From contig NZ_CP036287.1 of NCBI RefSeq assembly GCF_007748095.1, forward strand, positions 4,588,001 to 4,652,000: a stretch of DNA of 64,000 bases, written 5' to 3'. Both the position numbers and the translations under genes were made by a program. Below, in pieces: positions 34,715 to 43,344 of this stretch. Each line of letters opens with the position of its first letter. Position 1 is the first letter of the stretch. The notes under the pieces were generated by a model that saw nothing but the letters and a program-made list of their open reading frames with translations, was not told where the DNA came from and searched no databases. This DNA is from Engelhardtia mirabilis. GTDB lineage: Bacteria; Planctomycetota; UBA1135; GCA-002686595.

Positions 34715-35221
34715 TCAGTCCACCGGCTCGAACTCGAACAGGTCGCGGCGCTCTGTGCCGTGGTGCGGGTCGTCGAGGGTGATCACCAGGCGCTCGTCGG
34801 ACTCGCGGTGGTAGGTGATGCGCGTGGGGAAGTCGTTGGCGGGGTTCTCGAAGACCGCCTTGCGCGCCTTGGCGTCGAACTCGCTCAGCTCGAAGGGGTC
34901 AGCGGCCTCCCCCTCGGGGTGCGGAACCAACAGGACCGTGCCTTCGCGCACGAGGAACAGCTCGAACTCGAAGAACTGCGCGCGCTTCTTGACCAGGAGC
35001 TTGCTGGCCGAGAGCAGCACACCGCCTTCGGGGGTGCCGTAGGTGCTCTGGAAGCGGCCGCCCCAGATCTCGCACTCCCACGCCCCCTCGAGCCAGGTCA
35101 TCGCGGCGAGCTGTTCGGCGCCCGTCAGCGCGGTGGGCTGCTCGGGCTCCTGCGTCGGAGCAGTCGATGAAACCAGAACGGGCGCGACGGCGCACAGCAT
35201 CAGGGCCAGGGCGTACTTCAT
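34715..35221 (-). CDS. DUF6265-like secreted protein
   Basis: 168 residues. Signal peptide 1-20 (MKYALALMLCAVAPVLVSST). The mature part is a single lipocalin-like domain: MTWLEGAWECEIWGGRFQST, then PEGGVLLSASKLL, and a C-terminal region with FENPANDFPTRITYHRESDE and RLVITLDDP. These features match DUF6265, whose function is unknown. It follows the AraC gene by 31 nt on the same strand, so it may be co-transcribed with it. ATG 35221 is chosen because it opens the signal peptide. Confidence 0.78.
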   Translation of the reverse strand: MKYALALMLCAVAPVLVSSTAPTQEPEQPTALTGAEQLAAMTWLEGAWECEIWGGRFQSTYGTPEGGVLLSASKLLVKKRAQFFEFELFLVREGTVLLVPHPEGEAADPFELSEFDAKARKAVFENPANDFPTRITYHRESDERLVITLDDPHHGTERRDLFEFEPVD

Positions 35222-35252
35222 TGGCGCGAGACTAGAGGCGCCGCGGCGTGCC

Positions 35253-36050
35253 CTATTGGACGTTTCCGACAAACTGGTCGTTGAGGCCGTGGGTCTCGCG
35301 CAGGTAGGCGGCAGGGCTCGTCCCGGCGAAGCGGGTGAAGTCGCGGATCAGGTGGGGCTGGTCGCTGTAGCCGCAGGACTGGGCCAGTTCGGCCCAGGCC
35401 GGCGGCGGGCCCGAGCCGATCGAGCGCAGGACTGCTTGGAAGCGCTCGACGCGCGCCAGGAACTTCGGCGCCAGGCCGACCTCGCGCGCGAAGGCCCGCT
35501 CGAGGTTGCGGGCCCCCACTCGGAGTTCGTCCGCGAGCTGGCCGATCTCCACCTGACCGCGCGAGGCGCGGATCGCGCGCGCGGCGGCGCGCACGAAGCC
35601 GCTGCTGGGCCCGAGTCGATCCAAGAGCGCGACCTCGATCGCCGCGACGCTGCGTGCACACCGAAGGGCCTCTCGCAGGGCTCCTTCGAGGCCTTCGAAG
35701 CCGTCGTTCAGCTCCGCCACCGAACGACCACCTAGGAACGGGAACAGCCCGCCAGGCTCGAAGCGAATGCCGATCAGTCGCGCCTCACCCGTGGGCGCGA
35801 TGGCCAGGGGGCCGCGCAGCTCCCCCACCGCCATCCACAGGGGCTGGACGCCGTCCTGGGTGCGAAAGGGGTCCGCGTGGTTGAGGATCACCTCGCAGCA
35901 ACCGTCCGGCAGCACCCGCTCGAAGTTCGTCGCTGGCCGCGGATCGCAGAGGGTCCAGATGCAACGCACATAGGGCCGCAGCGCCGGACACGGGGAAACC
36001 TCCGCATAGCCCGGGGCACCGCTCAGGAGGGCTGCGACGGCGTCGACCAT
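35253..36050 (-). CDS. AraC-family transcriptional regulator
   Basis: 265 residues. The N-terminal 100 residues match the DUF6597-type sensor seen in AraC proteins (CPALRPYVRCIWTL, PDGCCEVILNH). The C-terminal domain has two helix-turn-helix motifs: LADELRVGARNLERAFAREV and WAELAQSCGYSDQPHLIRDF, ending TRFAGTSPAAYLRE, the usual AraC signature. The ligand is unknown. It may control itself and the DUF6265 gene 31 nt downstream. Confidence 0.9.
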   Translation of the reverse strand: MVDAVAALLSGAPGYAEVSPCPALRPYVRCIWTLCDPRPATNFERVLPDGCCEVILNHADPFRTQDGVQPLWMAVGELRGPLAIAPTGEARLIGIRFEPGGLFPFLGGRSVAELNDGFEGLEGALREALRCARSVAAIEVALLDRLGPSSGFVRAAARAIRASRGQVEIGQLADELRVGARNLERAFAREVGLAPKFLARVERFQAVLRSIGSGPPPAWAELAQSCGYSDQPHLIRDFTRFAGTSPAAYLRETHGLNDQFVGNVQ

Positions 36051-36111
36051 GGCCGTCCGTTCTAACCCGACCGGGCAGGTACCGTCACCGGGTGTCCGGC
36101 ACGGATTGGCT

Positions 36112-38151
36112 TCAGGCCGCGGACTTGTCGAGCGCGGGCTCGATCGCCTCGAGCTTCGGTCGGCGCTCTTCGCCGCGCGTTCGCGCCTCGACCTTGGCCC
36201 GGTACCAGACCACGACGCCCAGGGCGCAGATGGCCCACTGCAGGCCGTAGTAGGTCCACAGGGCCCGCGCGATGCCGCTGGTGAAGCCGTAGCTGTGCAG
36301 TCCGACCCCGAGCAGGTTCACGCCCCACCAGGAGAAGGCCACCACGCTCCCGCCGAAGGCGGCGGCGACGCAGATGCCCAGCTCCTTGAGGTGTCCGCCC
36401 ATGCGCCCGTGCAGGATCGCCGTCATCGTCAAGCAGATCAGCAGGGCGCCGTTCTCCTTGGGGTCCCAGCCCCAGAAGCGGCCCCAGGAGTCGTTGGCCC
36501 ACAGGCCGCCGAGGATCGTGCCCACCAGGCTGAACAGGAGGCCGAAGCAGAGGGTGCCGTAGACCATCCGCGCCAAGGCGCGGAAGGTCTCGGGCGCGGC
36601 GTCGCGGCGACGCAACAGGCGCATCACCACGTAGGCGCTGCCCAGGAGCGCGGCCAGCATGCCCGCGGCGTAGCCGATCGTGATCGAGGTCACGTGGGTC
36701 GCCAGCCAGAAGTTGGTGTCGAGCACCGCCACCAGCTCGGGCATGGTGTCCTTGGCGTCGAGCTTCTCGTAGCCGGAGGCCAGGAACAGACCCACGGCGC
36801 CCAGCGCGGCGGCCGCCGAAGCGGCGATGCGGCGGCGATCGATGGCCTCGGTGACCAGGGCCAGGAGCACCGCCGTCGCGGTCACGAACAGCACGGTCTC
36901 GTAGAGGGTGCTGACCGGCGGGCGGCCGCGGATCACGCAGCGCACGGCGATGGCGAGGGTGAGCAGGGCCAAGCCGGTCCAGGCCAGCGTGGTGCAGAGG
37001 CGATAGGGCAGGCGAGCCTTGGGCCGCAGCCAAGTGGCCGTGGCGGCGACGAAGGCCACCAGGAACGCCATCAGGGCCCACATCAGCGGCTTCGCGCCGT
37101 AGTAGCTGCGCTCGAGGTCGAGCTTGCCGGCCTCGCCGCGCGCCTCGGCCGCCGCGCGCGTGCTGGCGGTCAAGAGCGCCAGGGCCGACTCCGCCGAATC
37201 GTTGTCGATGGCCGCCGCCAGGGCTTCGAAGCCGCGCAGGGCCGCGAGTTCGGCTTCGGAGGCCGGCGCGCCGTCCAGGGCCGCGGTCAGGATGTCGCCC
37301 GGCGTGCGCCACTCGGGCGCTTCGTCGGCGCTGCCCGCGGGCGGCACCAGGGCCAGGCCGTCGGCCGAGCGGCCCAGCTCGGCGGCCAGGCGCAGCACGC
37401 CGTCGATGCCGCGCAGCTCCTCCCGCTCGAGGGGGTCGTCGCTGGTGCTGAGGGTGCGGTAGAGCTGCCCCACCGCCGGCGCGGCGGCGACCAGCTCCGA
37501 GAAGTGAGCGCGACCGCTGTCCGCGCCGAGCAGCTCCGCCAGGGCGCTGTCGCGCACCACAGGCAGCTCGACCCGCGCGAAGTCCAGGAAGCCGCCCAGG
37601 TCCAGGAACTGATCCACGGCCTCGGCCAGTTGCACCGTCTGCTGTTGGGTGGCGCTGCGCTGAGGGGCCTCGATGCGGCTCCAGTCGTGGGCCAGCTCGA
37701 ACAGGCGCGGCAGGGCCGGACGCAGCTCGTCGAAGCTCCAACGCGCGCGGCGCTTCTTGAGCGAGCCATCGAGGCCGATGGCGTCGATGGCCGCGCTCTC
37801 GGCGACGAGGAACAACGGCAGGCGCGCCGCCGACTCCGGCCGCACCAGGGTCTCGAGCAGGAAGGCGTCGGGGCCCAGACGCTCGCCCGCGGCGTCTTCC
37901 ACCGAGCGTCGACCCGCCAGACGCAGCAGGGTGAAGCCGGCGTGGGTCGAGAGCGGCTTGACGCGACCGCCCGCTTGGATCGGCAGGGCGCCGAGCGCGT
38001 CGAGGGCGGCCTCGGACCAGCGCTCATGGACGACCGCGGGCGTCAGCGGTCCATGGGGCGCGCCGTGGGGCCCCATGTCGACCCCGCCCTGGGCGGCGAG
38101 CGGCAGCGCCAGCGCCACCGTCGCGATCAGTCCTCGCACCAGCCCGGTCAC
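36112..38151 (-). CDS. ccsA: Cytochrome c biogenesis protein CcsA (System II) with a long N-terminal extension
   Basis: 679 residues from GTG 38151. A signal-like segment (residues 1-20) and about 320 mostly hydrophilic residues, probably periplasmic, precede eight or so transmembrane helices. The tryptophan-rich heme-handling motif is WGRFWGWDPKENGALL. Conserved histidines follow in HVTSI and LHSYG. With CcsB it exports heme and attaches it to CXXCH motifs in the periplasm. The extension makes this longer than usual (about 300). It overlaps ccsB by 4 nt (GTGA), and serves the nearby multiheme cytochromes. Confidence 0.92.
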   Translation of the reverse strand: MTGLVRGLIATVALALPLAAQGGVDMGPHGAPHGPLTPAVVHERWSEAALDALGALPIQAGGRVKPLSTHAGFTLLRLAGRRSVEDAAGERLGPDAFLLETLVRPESAARLPLFLVAESAAIDAIGLDGSLKKRRARWSFDELRPALPRLFELAHDWSRIEAPQRSATQQQTVQLAEAVDQFLDLGGFLDFARVELPVVRDSALAELLGADSGRAHFSELVAAAPAVGQLYRTLSTSDDPLEREELRGIDGVLRLAAELGRSADGLALVPPAGSADEAPEWRTPGDILTAALDGAPASEAELAALRGFEALAAAIDNDSAESALALLTASTRAAAEARGEAGKLDLERSYYGAKPLMWALMAFLVAFVAATATWLRPKARLPYRLCTTLAWTGLALLTLAIAVRCVIRGRPPVSTLYETVLFVTATAVLLALVTEAIDRRRIAASAAAALGAVGLFLASGYEKLDAKDTMPELVAVLDTNFWLATHVTSITIGYAAGMLAALLGSAYVVMRLLRRRDAAPETFRALARMVYGTLCFGLLFSLVGTILGGLWANDSWGRFWGWDPKENGALLICLTMTAILHGRMGGHLKELGICVAAAFGGSVVAFSWWGVNLLGVGLHSYGFTSGIARALWTYYGLQWAICALGVVVWYRAKVEARTRGEERRPKLEAIEPALDKSAA

Positions 38152-39308
38152 CGCGCCACCTCCCGGCGCACGTGGCGCGCGAGCTTGCGCCCGAAGTGGA
38201 ACAGCAGCCCGCCCGCGATCACCAGGCACGAGTAGAGCGGCCATTGGTCGGCGGGGTTGCGGACCACCGCGAGGGTCGAGAAGAGCCGGTCCCCCGGGCG
38301 CGCGTTGCCCGGTCCCCAGGAGGCTTGGTAGAGCACCAGCCCGGCCTCGCGCAGGGGCCGGTTCATGGAGATCGTCACCGGCCGCTCGCCGCTGCCGTCG
38401 TCCACGCTGACGTCGCTCGAGAACCAGGCCGGCATGTTGGTGCCCGGGTGGTCCTCCTTGGTGAACTCGTCGAGCCGCACCTCGAAGGGCATCGGGAAGC
38501 GCTGGCGCCGCAGGTCGAGGACGAAGCGCGCGCCGCCCACGTCGACGGTCCAGGGCGCGGCGTCGTAGGCCCACAACAGGCCCACCTGCCGCCGACCGTC
38601 GGCGCCGGTGACCGCCACGTAGGCGCCGGGGCCGTTGCGCTCGGCCTGGGGTGAGAGGGGCTCTGCGCGCAGGAAGAACCCGTCCACCACCGGCACGTCC
38701 ACGTCGAACATCGGGCCCTTGGGGCTGACGTTCGCGTTGTCGAACCAGTGGGTGACCTCGAGGCGGAAGGGCAGGCCCGAAGCCACGACCGGCGCCGCGC
38801 TCGTCGCGCCGCGCAGGGAGTCGCCGGGCAGGATGCGCTCGGTGTGCCGACCGGCCGGATCGACCGAGATCACCGCCAGCTCCGTCTCGGTGTAGCTCTG
38901 GAACCAGGCGGCCGTGTCGCCCTCGTAGAGCGTCACGTGGCCCTCCTCGCCGGTGGCGTACTTCACGAAGCCCGCCACGAGCATCAGCACCATGCCCAGG
39001 TGCGCCACCAGCACGCCCGCCGTCCCCGCGCCGCGCCGCAGGCGCACGACGCCGCCCAGGATCAAGTTGACGAACAACAGCCCCATCACCAGCCCGCCGC
39101 CCGGCAGGGGGATCGGGACGCCGCCCGCCTCGTGGATCAGGTAGCTCGACTCGAAGTAGCGCTTCTGGACCTCGTACAGGCCGTGTTCCGCCTGCTCGAG
39201 GGTCCCCAGGAAAGTCAGCAGCGCCAACAGGCAGATCAACACCCCCGCCAGGGAGATCGACGACAGGACCGCGACCAGGCGCGCGGATCCGCTGGACAGG
39301 ACCTTCAC
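38148..39308 (-). CDS. ccsB: ResB/CcsB-like cytochrome c biogenesis protein
   Basis: 386 residues from GTG 39308. Three transmembrane helices near the N-terminus (SSISLAGVLICLLALLTFLG; GLLFVNLILGGVVRL; HLGMVLMLVAGFV), a large periplasmic domain (HVTLYEGDTAAWFQSYTE; FPMPFEVRLDEFTKEDHPGT), and a final helix SLVIAGGLLFHFGRKL-type segment near the C-terminus. Works with CcsA for heme delivery to apocytochromes. The start overlaps the preceding gene's stop by 4 nt (GTGA), as does its stop with ccsA. It is somewhat shorter than classical ResB. Confidence 0.9.
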   Translation of the reverse strand: MKVLSSGSARLVAVLSSISLAGVLICLLALLTFLGTLEQAEHGLYEVQKRYFESSYLIHEAGGVPIPLPGGGLVMGLLFVNLILGGVVRLRRGAGTAGVLVAHLGMVLMLVAGFVKYATGEEGHVTLYEGDTAAWFQSYTETELAVISVDPAGRHTERILPGDSLRGATSAAPVVASGLPFRLEVTHWFDNANVSPKGPMFDVDVPVVDGFFLRAEPLSPQAERNGPGAYVAVTGADGRRQVGLLWAYDAAPWTVDVGGARFVLDLRRQRFPMPFEVRLDEFTKEDHPGTNMPAWFSSDVSVDDGSGERPVTISMNRPLREAGLVLYQASWGPGNARPGDRLFSTLAVVRNPADQWPLYSCLVIAGGLLFHFGRKLARHVRREVAR

Positions 39309-40465
39309 CGGCTGGTCTCCAGGCTGGCGACGAAGGCGCGGAAGCGCTCGCGCTCGGGCGCCGCGGCGTCGCGCGGTCCGACCAGCTTGACGAAGACGGT
39401 GCTGCCCTCGAGCGAGGCCACCGCGCCGAGCATCAGCGCCTCGTCGTGGGTCTGTCCCGACATGCCCTCGAAGGCACCCTCGATCTCGATCAGGATCGCG
39501 GTCGAGCCCAGGCACGGCACGCGCTCGAGCGAGGCCAGGGCCGCGTCGTCCAGCGGCGCGAGACCCATCTGCCCGCGCCAGCGATCGAAATTGGAGCGGA
39601 TCCCGCCCCCATCGCCCCCCAGCACGCTGATGTAGCACTCGACCGATCCGGCGGGATCGGTGGTGAACGTCACCTCGCGCATCATGCGCGGCGGACCTTG
39701 GACCCAACCCTCGGGAGCGCTCCAGGTCAGTGGTCCGCCGGCCGGACTCGGCGCGGCGGTCGCGCTCGGAGCCCCGCCCAGGGACTCCGCCAGGCGCTCG
39801 AAGGCGAGCAGTTCCGCCTCGACCACGTCGGCGGGTCCGACGAACTTCAAGAACGCCGAGCCCCCGCTGTCGACCGCGAGCAGGCCCACCATGCGGAAGC
39901 CCTCGCCGCCGCCACCAGCCATGCCCGAGTAGCTCCCCGCGAAGTCGACCCGCGTGGCCGGGCGCCCCAGCAGCGATCCGGACGGCAGGCTCTGGAACTC
40001 CGACTCGGTCAGGTTCGAGAGGCCCATCTGCCCACGCCAGCGATCGATGTTCGCCCGCAGTCCCCCGCCCTCGCCGGGCAGCAGCGTCAGGCTGCAGTCG
40101 GCGCGCTCGTCGCGCGCCACGCGCAGGTTGAGGGTCCTCATCGAGGTCGGCGCCAGGGCCAACCATCCGTCGGGCAGCTCGAAGTCCGGTCCGCTCGCCA
40201 TCGACGGCACCCCGCTGGCGACCGCCGCCGGCTCGAAGCCGAAGCGCCGCGCCGGGCTGGCTCCCACCTCGAGCTGGTCCCCTTGGAACGGCCGCGCTTC
40301 ACCGATCGCGACCGTGCGTGAACCCTCGTCCGCTCCGCAACCCACCAGCGACGAGCAGAGCATGACCCCCACCGTCACTTGCAACAGGACCACGCCGCCG
40401 AGGAGCGCCGCTTCCATGCGCCGCACCGGCTCGACCGTCCCCGCGCCCGACTGCTCGATTCCCAT
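39305..40465 (-). CDS. Unknown lipoprotein with an internally duplicated domain
   Basis: About 386 residues from ATG 40465 (TTG 40474 or ATG 40417 also possible). A hydrophobic segment ends in SSLVGC, a lipobox. The mature part repeats one domain twice: each copy has a Gly-rich GEGGGLRANIDRWRGQMGL / GDGGGIRSNFDRWRGQMGL segment, followed by R-x-D/E-F/I-x-G, and a conserved FLKFVGP / FVKLVGP end. The function is unknown. It is coupled to ccsB by a 4-nt overlap, so a link with cytochrome maturation is likely. Confidence 0.75.
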   Translation of the reverse strand: MGIEQSGAGTVEPVRRMEAALLGGVVLLQVTVGVMLCSSLVGCGADEGSRTVAIGEARPFQGDQLEVGASPARRFGFEPAAVASGVPSMASGPDFELPDGWLALAPTSMRTLNLRVARDERADCSLTLLPGEGGGLRANIDRWRGQMGLSNLTESEFQSLPSGSLLGRPATRVDFAGSYSGMAGGGGEGFRMVGLLAVDSGGSAFLKFVGPADVVEAELLAFERLAESLGGAPSATAAPSPAGGPLTWSAPEGWVQGPPRMMREVTFTTDPAGSVECYISVLGGDGGGIRSNFDRWRGQMGLAPLDDAALASLERVPCLGSTAILIEIEGAFEGMSGQTHDEALMLGAVASLEGSTVFVKLVGPRDAAAPERERFRAFVASLETSR

Positions 40466-40624
40466 GGTTCCCAAGTCGCTCCGAGACGGTGTCGGACACC
40501 GGTCACGGGAGGATCTCGACCTGGGGTCGCACGTGCCTTGAGCGCGAACAGGGCTTCACGCAGCTCGAACCGGGCTCCGCGAGGCACTCGGAGAGCCCCA
40601 GCGGCTCTTCGCCACCGACGGGGC

Positions 40625-41566
40625 TCAGCGCACGAGCGGGAAGACCGCGTCGCGCGCGAGCCAGCCGCGGGTGCCGTCGCGGCGCTCGATGCGGACCCAA
40701 TCCGGTAGCTCGTCGATGCGTTGGGCGACTTCGCCGGCTGAGACCTCGCCGATGGCCGGCCGGCCCTCGAGGGGCTCGGCGCGCACCGTGGTGGTCCCCT
40801 TCCTGACGACCATCACCGGGTCGTCGACCCCGTGCAGGGAGTGGTGGGCCAGGGGCACGGCCCCGGCGGCCGCCGCGAGCACGGCCAGGGCCACGGCCAG
40901 TCGCCAAGCGCGACCGCCGCGCACGGCCTCGCCCAAGAGGGCCACGAGCAGCGGGCCCAGGGCCAGCAGCGCCAACCAACGGGCCTCGGACGGCGTGATC
41001 AGGTCGAGGCCCTCGCCCACCGACGCGGCGAAGTCGTCCTCCAACTCCGTGTCGAGCTCGGCGGCGCGACGCGCCAGGGCCAGGTTGGCCCGGGTGTCGA
41101 GGCTGCGCGGCGCGTGGCGCAGGGCCGCCAGGTACCAACCCATGGCTTCGAGCGGCCGCTCCAGGCGGAAGGCGGCGTTGCCCAGGTTGTGGAGCAGGGC
41201 GTGGCGATCGAGGATGCGCTCACGCCCGCGCAGGCTGGCGGCGCTCGACTTCGACTCGGCCAGCACGTCGAGCCAACGGCCCTCGGCGATCGCGTACTCG
41301 CCCCGGCGCCAGGCCTCGACGCCCTCGTCGAAGCGCCGCGCCAGGGCGCCGAGTTGCAGCTCGTAGGGATCCGGCGCCGGCGCGGCGGGGACCGCCGCTG
41401 CGGTCGCCGTCGGAGTCGCGGGAGCGGACCCATCCAGCAGTTCGGGGCCACCGGGGACCAGGGCGTCGTCGTCCAGGGTCGGATCGATCCCACCCCCCTG
41501 GGCCCGGGCCACGGCAGGTAGCAGGACGATCGCGAGCAACGCCAGGATTCGAAGCTTCGTGTTCAC
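40625..41566 (-). CDS. batE: BatE-like protein (TPR, membrane, SH3-like domain)
   Basis: 313 residues. Signal peptide at 1-22. A tetratricopeptide-like helical region (RFDEGVEAWRRGEYAIAEGR; HNLGNAAFRLERPLEAMGWY) is followed by two transmembrane helices (about 200-225 and 232-250) and a C-terminal SH3-like domain (VRKGTTTVRAEPLEGRPAIG; WVRIERRDGTRGWLARDAV). This order is that of BatE from Bacteroides aerotolerance operons. Last gene of the operon; starts with GTG that overlaps the BatD stop (GTGA). Confidence 0.82.
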   Translation of the reverse strand: MNTKLRILALLAIVLLPAVARAQGGGIDPTLDDDALVPGGPELLDGSAPATPTATAAAVPAAPAPDPYELQLGALARRFDEGVEAWRRGEYAIAEGRWLDVLAESKSSAASLRGRERILDRHALLHNLGNAAFRLERPLEAMGWYLAALRHAPRSLDTRANLALARRAAELDTELEDDFAASVGEGLDLITPSEARWLALLALGPLLVALLGEAVRGGRAWRLAVALAVLAAAAGAVPLAHHSLHGVDDPVMVVRKGTTTVRAEPLEGRPAIGEVSAGEVAQRIDELPDWVRIERRDGTRGWLARDAVFPLVR

Positions 41567-43344
41567 AGTCCATCCCCCAGGAGGTCGCGCGCGGTCCCGA
41601 TCAGCTCTTGGCGCGGCACCCGCTCGCCGTCGCCGAAGACCGCCGACTCCAGGTCGCGGTTCATGCGGACCAGGGCGTCGACCGTGTCCGCGGGCAGGGG
41701 CCGCTCGCCGTGGGGTCCGAAGACCTCACGCGGATCGCGGCCGAACCAGGCCTCGGCCTCCTCGCGCGTGCGCGCGCCGAGGAACCCGGCCCAGGCGCGC
41801 AGGTCGGTCTCGGAGTCGAGGCTCGTGCGCAGTTCGCGCTCGAGCAGGCGCAGGGCCCGCCTGCGGCGGCGTTCGTCGATCGAGCTGGGATCGCGCCCAC
41901 CCTGACGCACGGCGCTTCGCAGGGCGAACCAGCACAGGATCACACCCACCAGGGCGCCGCTCACGGTCCGCAGGCCCGGCGCGCTGGTCGCCGCGCCGCC
42001 GTCGATGACGGCCTCGGCCTCGATGTCGCGCAGGTCCTCCACGAAGCGCGGGGCCTCCTCGCCATCCAGGCCCACGCCCTCGAGGGCGCGCACGCGGATC
42101 GGGATCGGTTCCGTGGCCAGGCGCCGATAGCTCCAGGTCTCGGTGTCGAAGACCGGCAGCTCCAGGGACGGGATCTCGGTCACCGTCGAGTCCAGGGGCG
42201 CGAGGTCGTAGACCACCCGCCGCCGGCCGCTGAGCTTCTCGCCGGTGGTGCCGAAGAAGCGGAAGCCCTCGAAGCCCGGTTGGCGCGAGGGATCGGGCGG
42301 CTCGAAGTAGTCCAGGTTGCCGTTGCCGATCCACTCCACCGTGAGCTTGATCGAATCGCCCACACGCACGTCGCGGGTGTCGGCCTGGGCGCGCACGCTC
42401 ATCTGACCGATGGCACCGGTGTAGTCGAAGGGTTGGCCCTCCGTCGGCAGGGGCTCGACCTCGAGCTTGAACTGCGGCGCTTCGGCGAAGTAGCTGCGCG
42501 TGAGGCGCGATTCCTCGAAGAAGCTGCCGCGTTGCAGGGTCCCGAACTGCAGGAACGACGTGGGCAACTCCAGCACACCCGAGCGCACCGGTAGCAGCTC
42601 GAGCTGCACCTTGAAGACGCGGAAGGGCTTGCCACCGACGAGCTCGTCGGCCATCTCCCCCACGACCAGGTTCGAGCGTCGGTTGAGGATCACCTCGACG
42701 TCGCGCCGCGCCCCGCGCCGGGGCAGCTCCTGCAACAGGGCCCCGGGCAGGTTGTCCCACCAGGGCAGCAGCAGGTTGGCGTAGTTGGTGGCGCTCTCGA
42801 TATCTCGATCCCAGCCGAAGACCAGGTCGACCTCGATCGGCTGGCCCTCGACGATGCGGTCGGTCAGACCCCGCAGCTCGATGAAGCCGAGCTCGGCGCC
42901 CAGCAGGTCGGCTTGAACTGTGAGCGGCTGAGGCGCGGTGCGGTAGACCGCCCCGTCGACCTCGACGCCGATCGCGGGCACCTCGAAGTCCCCTTCGCTG
43001 GCCGCGCGCACGCCGACGGAGAAGGTCAGCGTGCGCTCCACGGTCAGGCGCCCGCCGATCAGGGTGCTGGACTGGCGCAGGCTGGGGCCGGCCACGGGGC
43101 CGAGCTCGAGCCCTTCGACCTTGGGCAGCTCGAGCAGGCGCGCGCTGCCGGCGCCCTCCACCGTCACCACCAGGGACGTGTCGTCGCCGAGCTTGAGCAC
43201 GCCCTGTCCGAGCCGCGCCGACACGCGCACGTCCTGGCTCGCGGCGGCCAGGCCGCCAAGGCTCGCCACCGCCAACAACAACGTGGCCAAGTGCGCCATC
43301 CGGCGCGCGGCACGCCCGATCGTGTTCGTCATCGTCACCATCAC
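41563..43344 (-). CDS. batD: BatD-like membrane protein
   Basis: 593 residues from GTG 43344. Signal sequence, then about 400 residues of immunoglobulin-like beta domains (LKLGDDTSLVVTVEGAGSAR; TFSVGVRAASEGDFEVP; VGDSIKLTVEWIGNGNLDYF), a single transmembrane helix near residue 425 (LVGVILCWFALRSAV), and a cytoplasmic helical tail. Matches BatD, the membrane-spanning adhesion component of the MoxR/Bat machine. The GTG overlaps the preceding stop. Confidence 0.88.
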   Translation of the reverse strand: MMVTMTNTIGRAARRMAHLATLLLAVASLGGLAAASQDVRVSARLGQGVLKLGDDTSLVVTVEGAGSARLLELPKVEGLELGPVAGPSLRQSSTLIGGRLTVERTLTFSVGVRAASEGDFEVPAIGVEVDGAVYRTAPQPLTVQADLLGAELGFIELRGLTDRIVEGQPIEVDLVFGWDRDIESATNYANLLLPWWDNLPGALLQELPRRGARRDVEVILNRRSNLVVGEMADELVGGKPFRVFKVQLELLPVRSGVLELPTSFLQFGTLQRGSFFEESRLTRSYFAEAPQFKLEVEPLPTEGQPFDYTGAIGQMSVRAQADTRDVRVGDSIKLTVEWIGNGNLDYFEPPDPSRQPGFEGFRFFGTTGEKLSGRRRVVYDLAPLDSTVTEIPSLELPVFDTETWSYRRLATEPIPIRVRALEGVGLDGEEAPRFVEDLRDIEAEAVIDGGAATSAPGLRTVSGALVGVILCWFALRSAVRQGGRDPSSIDERRRRRALRLLERELRTSLDSETDLRAWAGFLGARTREEAEAWFGRDPREVFGPHGERPLPADTVDALVRMNRDLESAVFGDGERVPRQELIGTARDLLGDGL

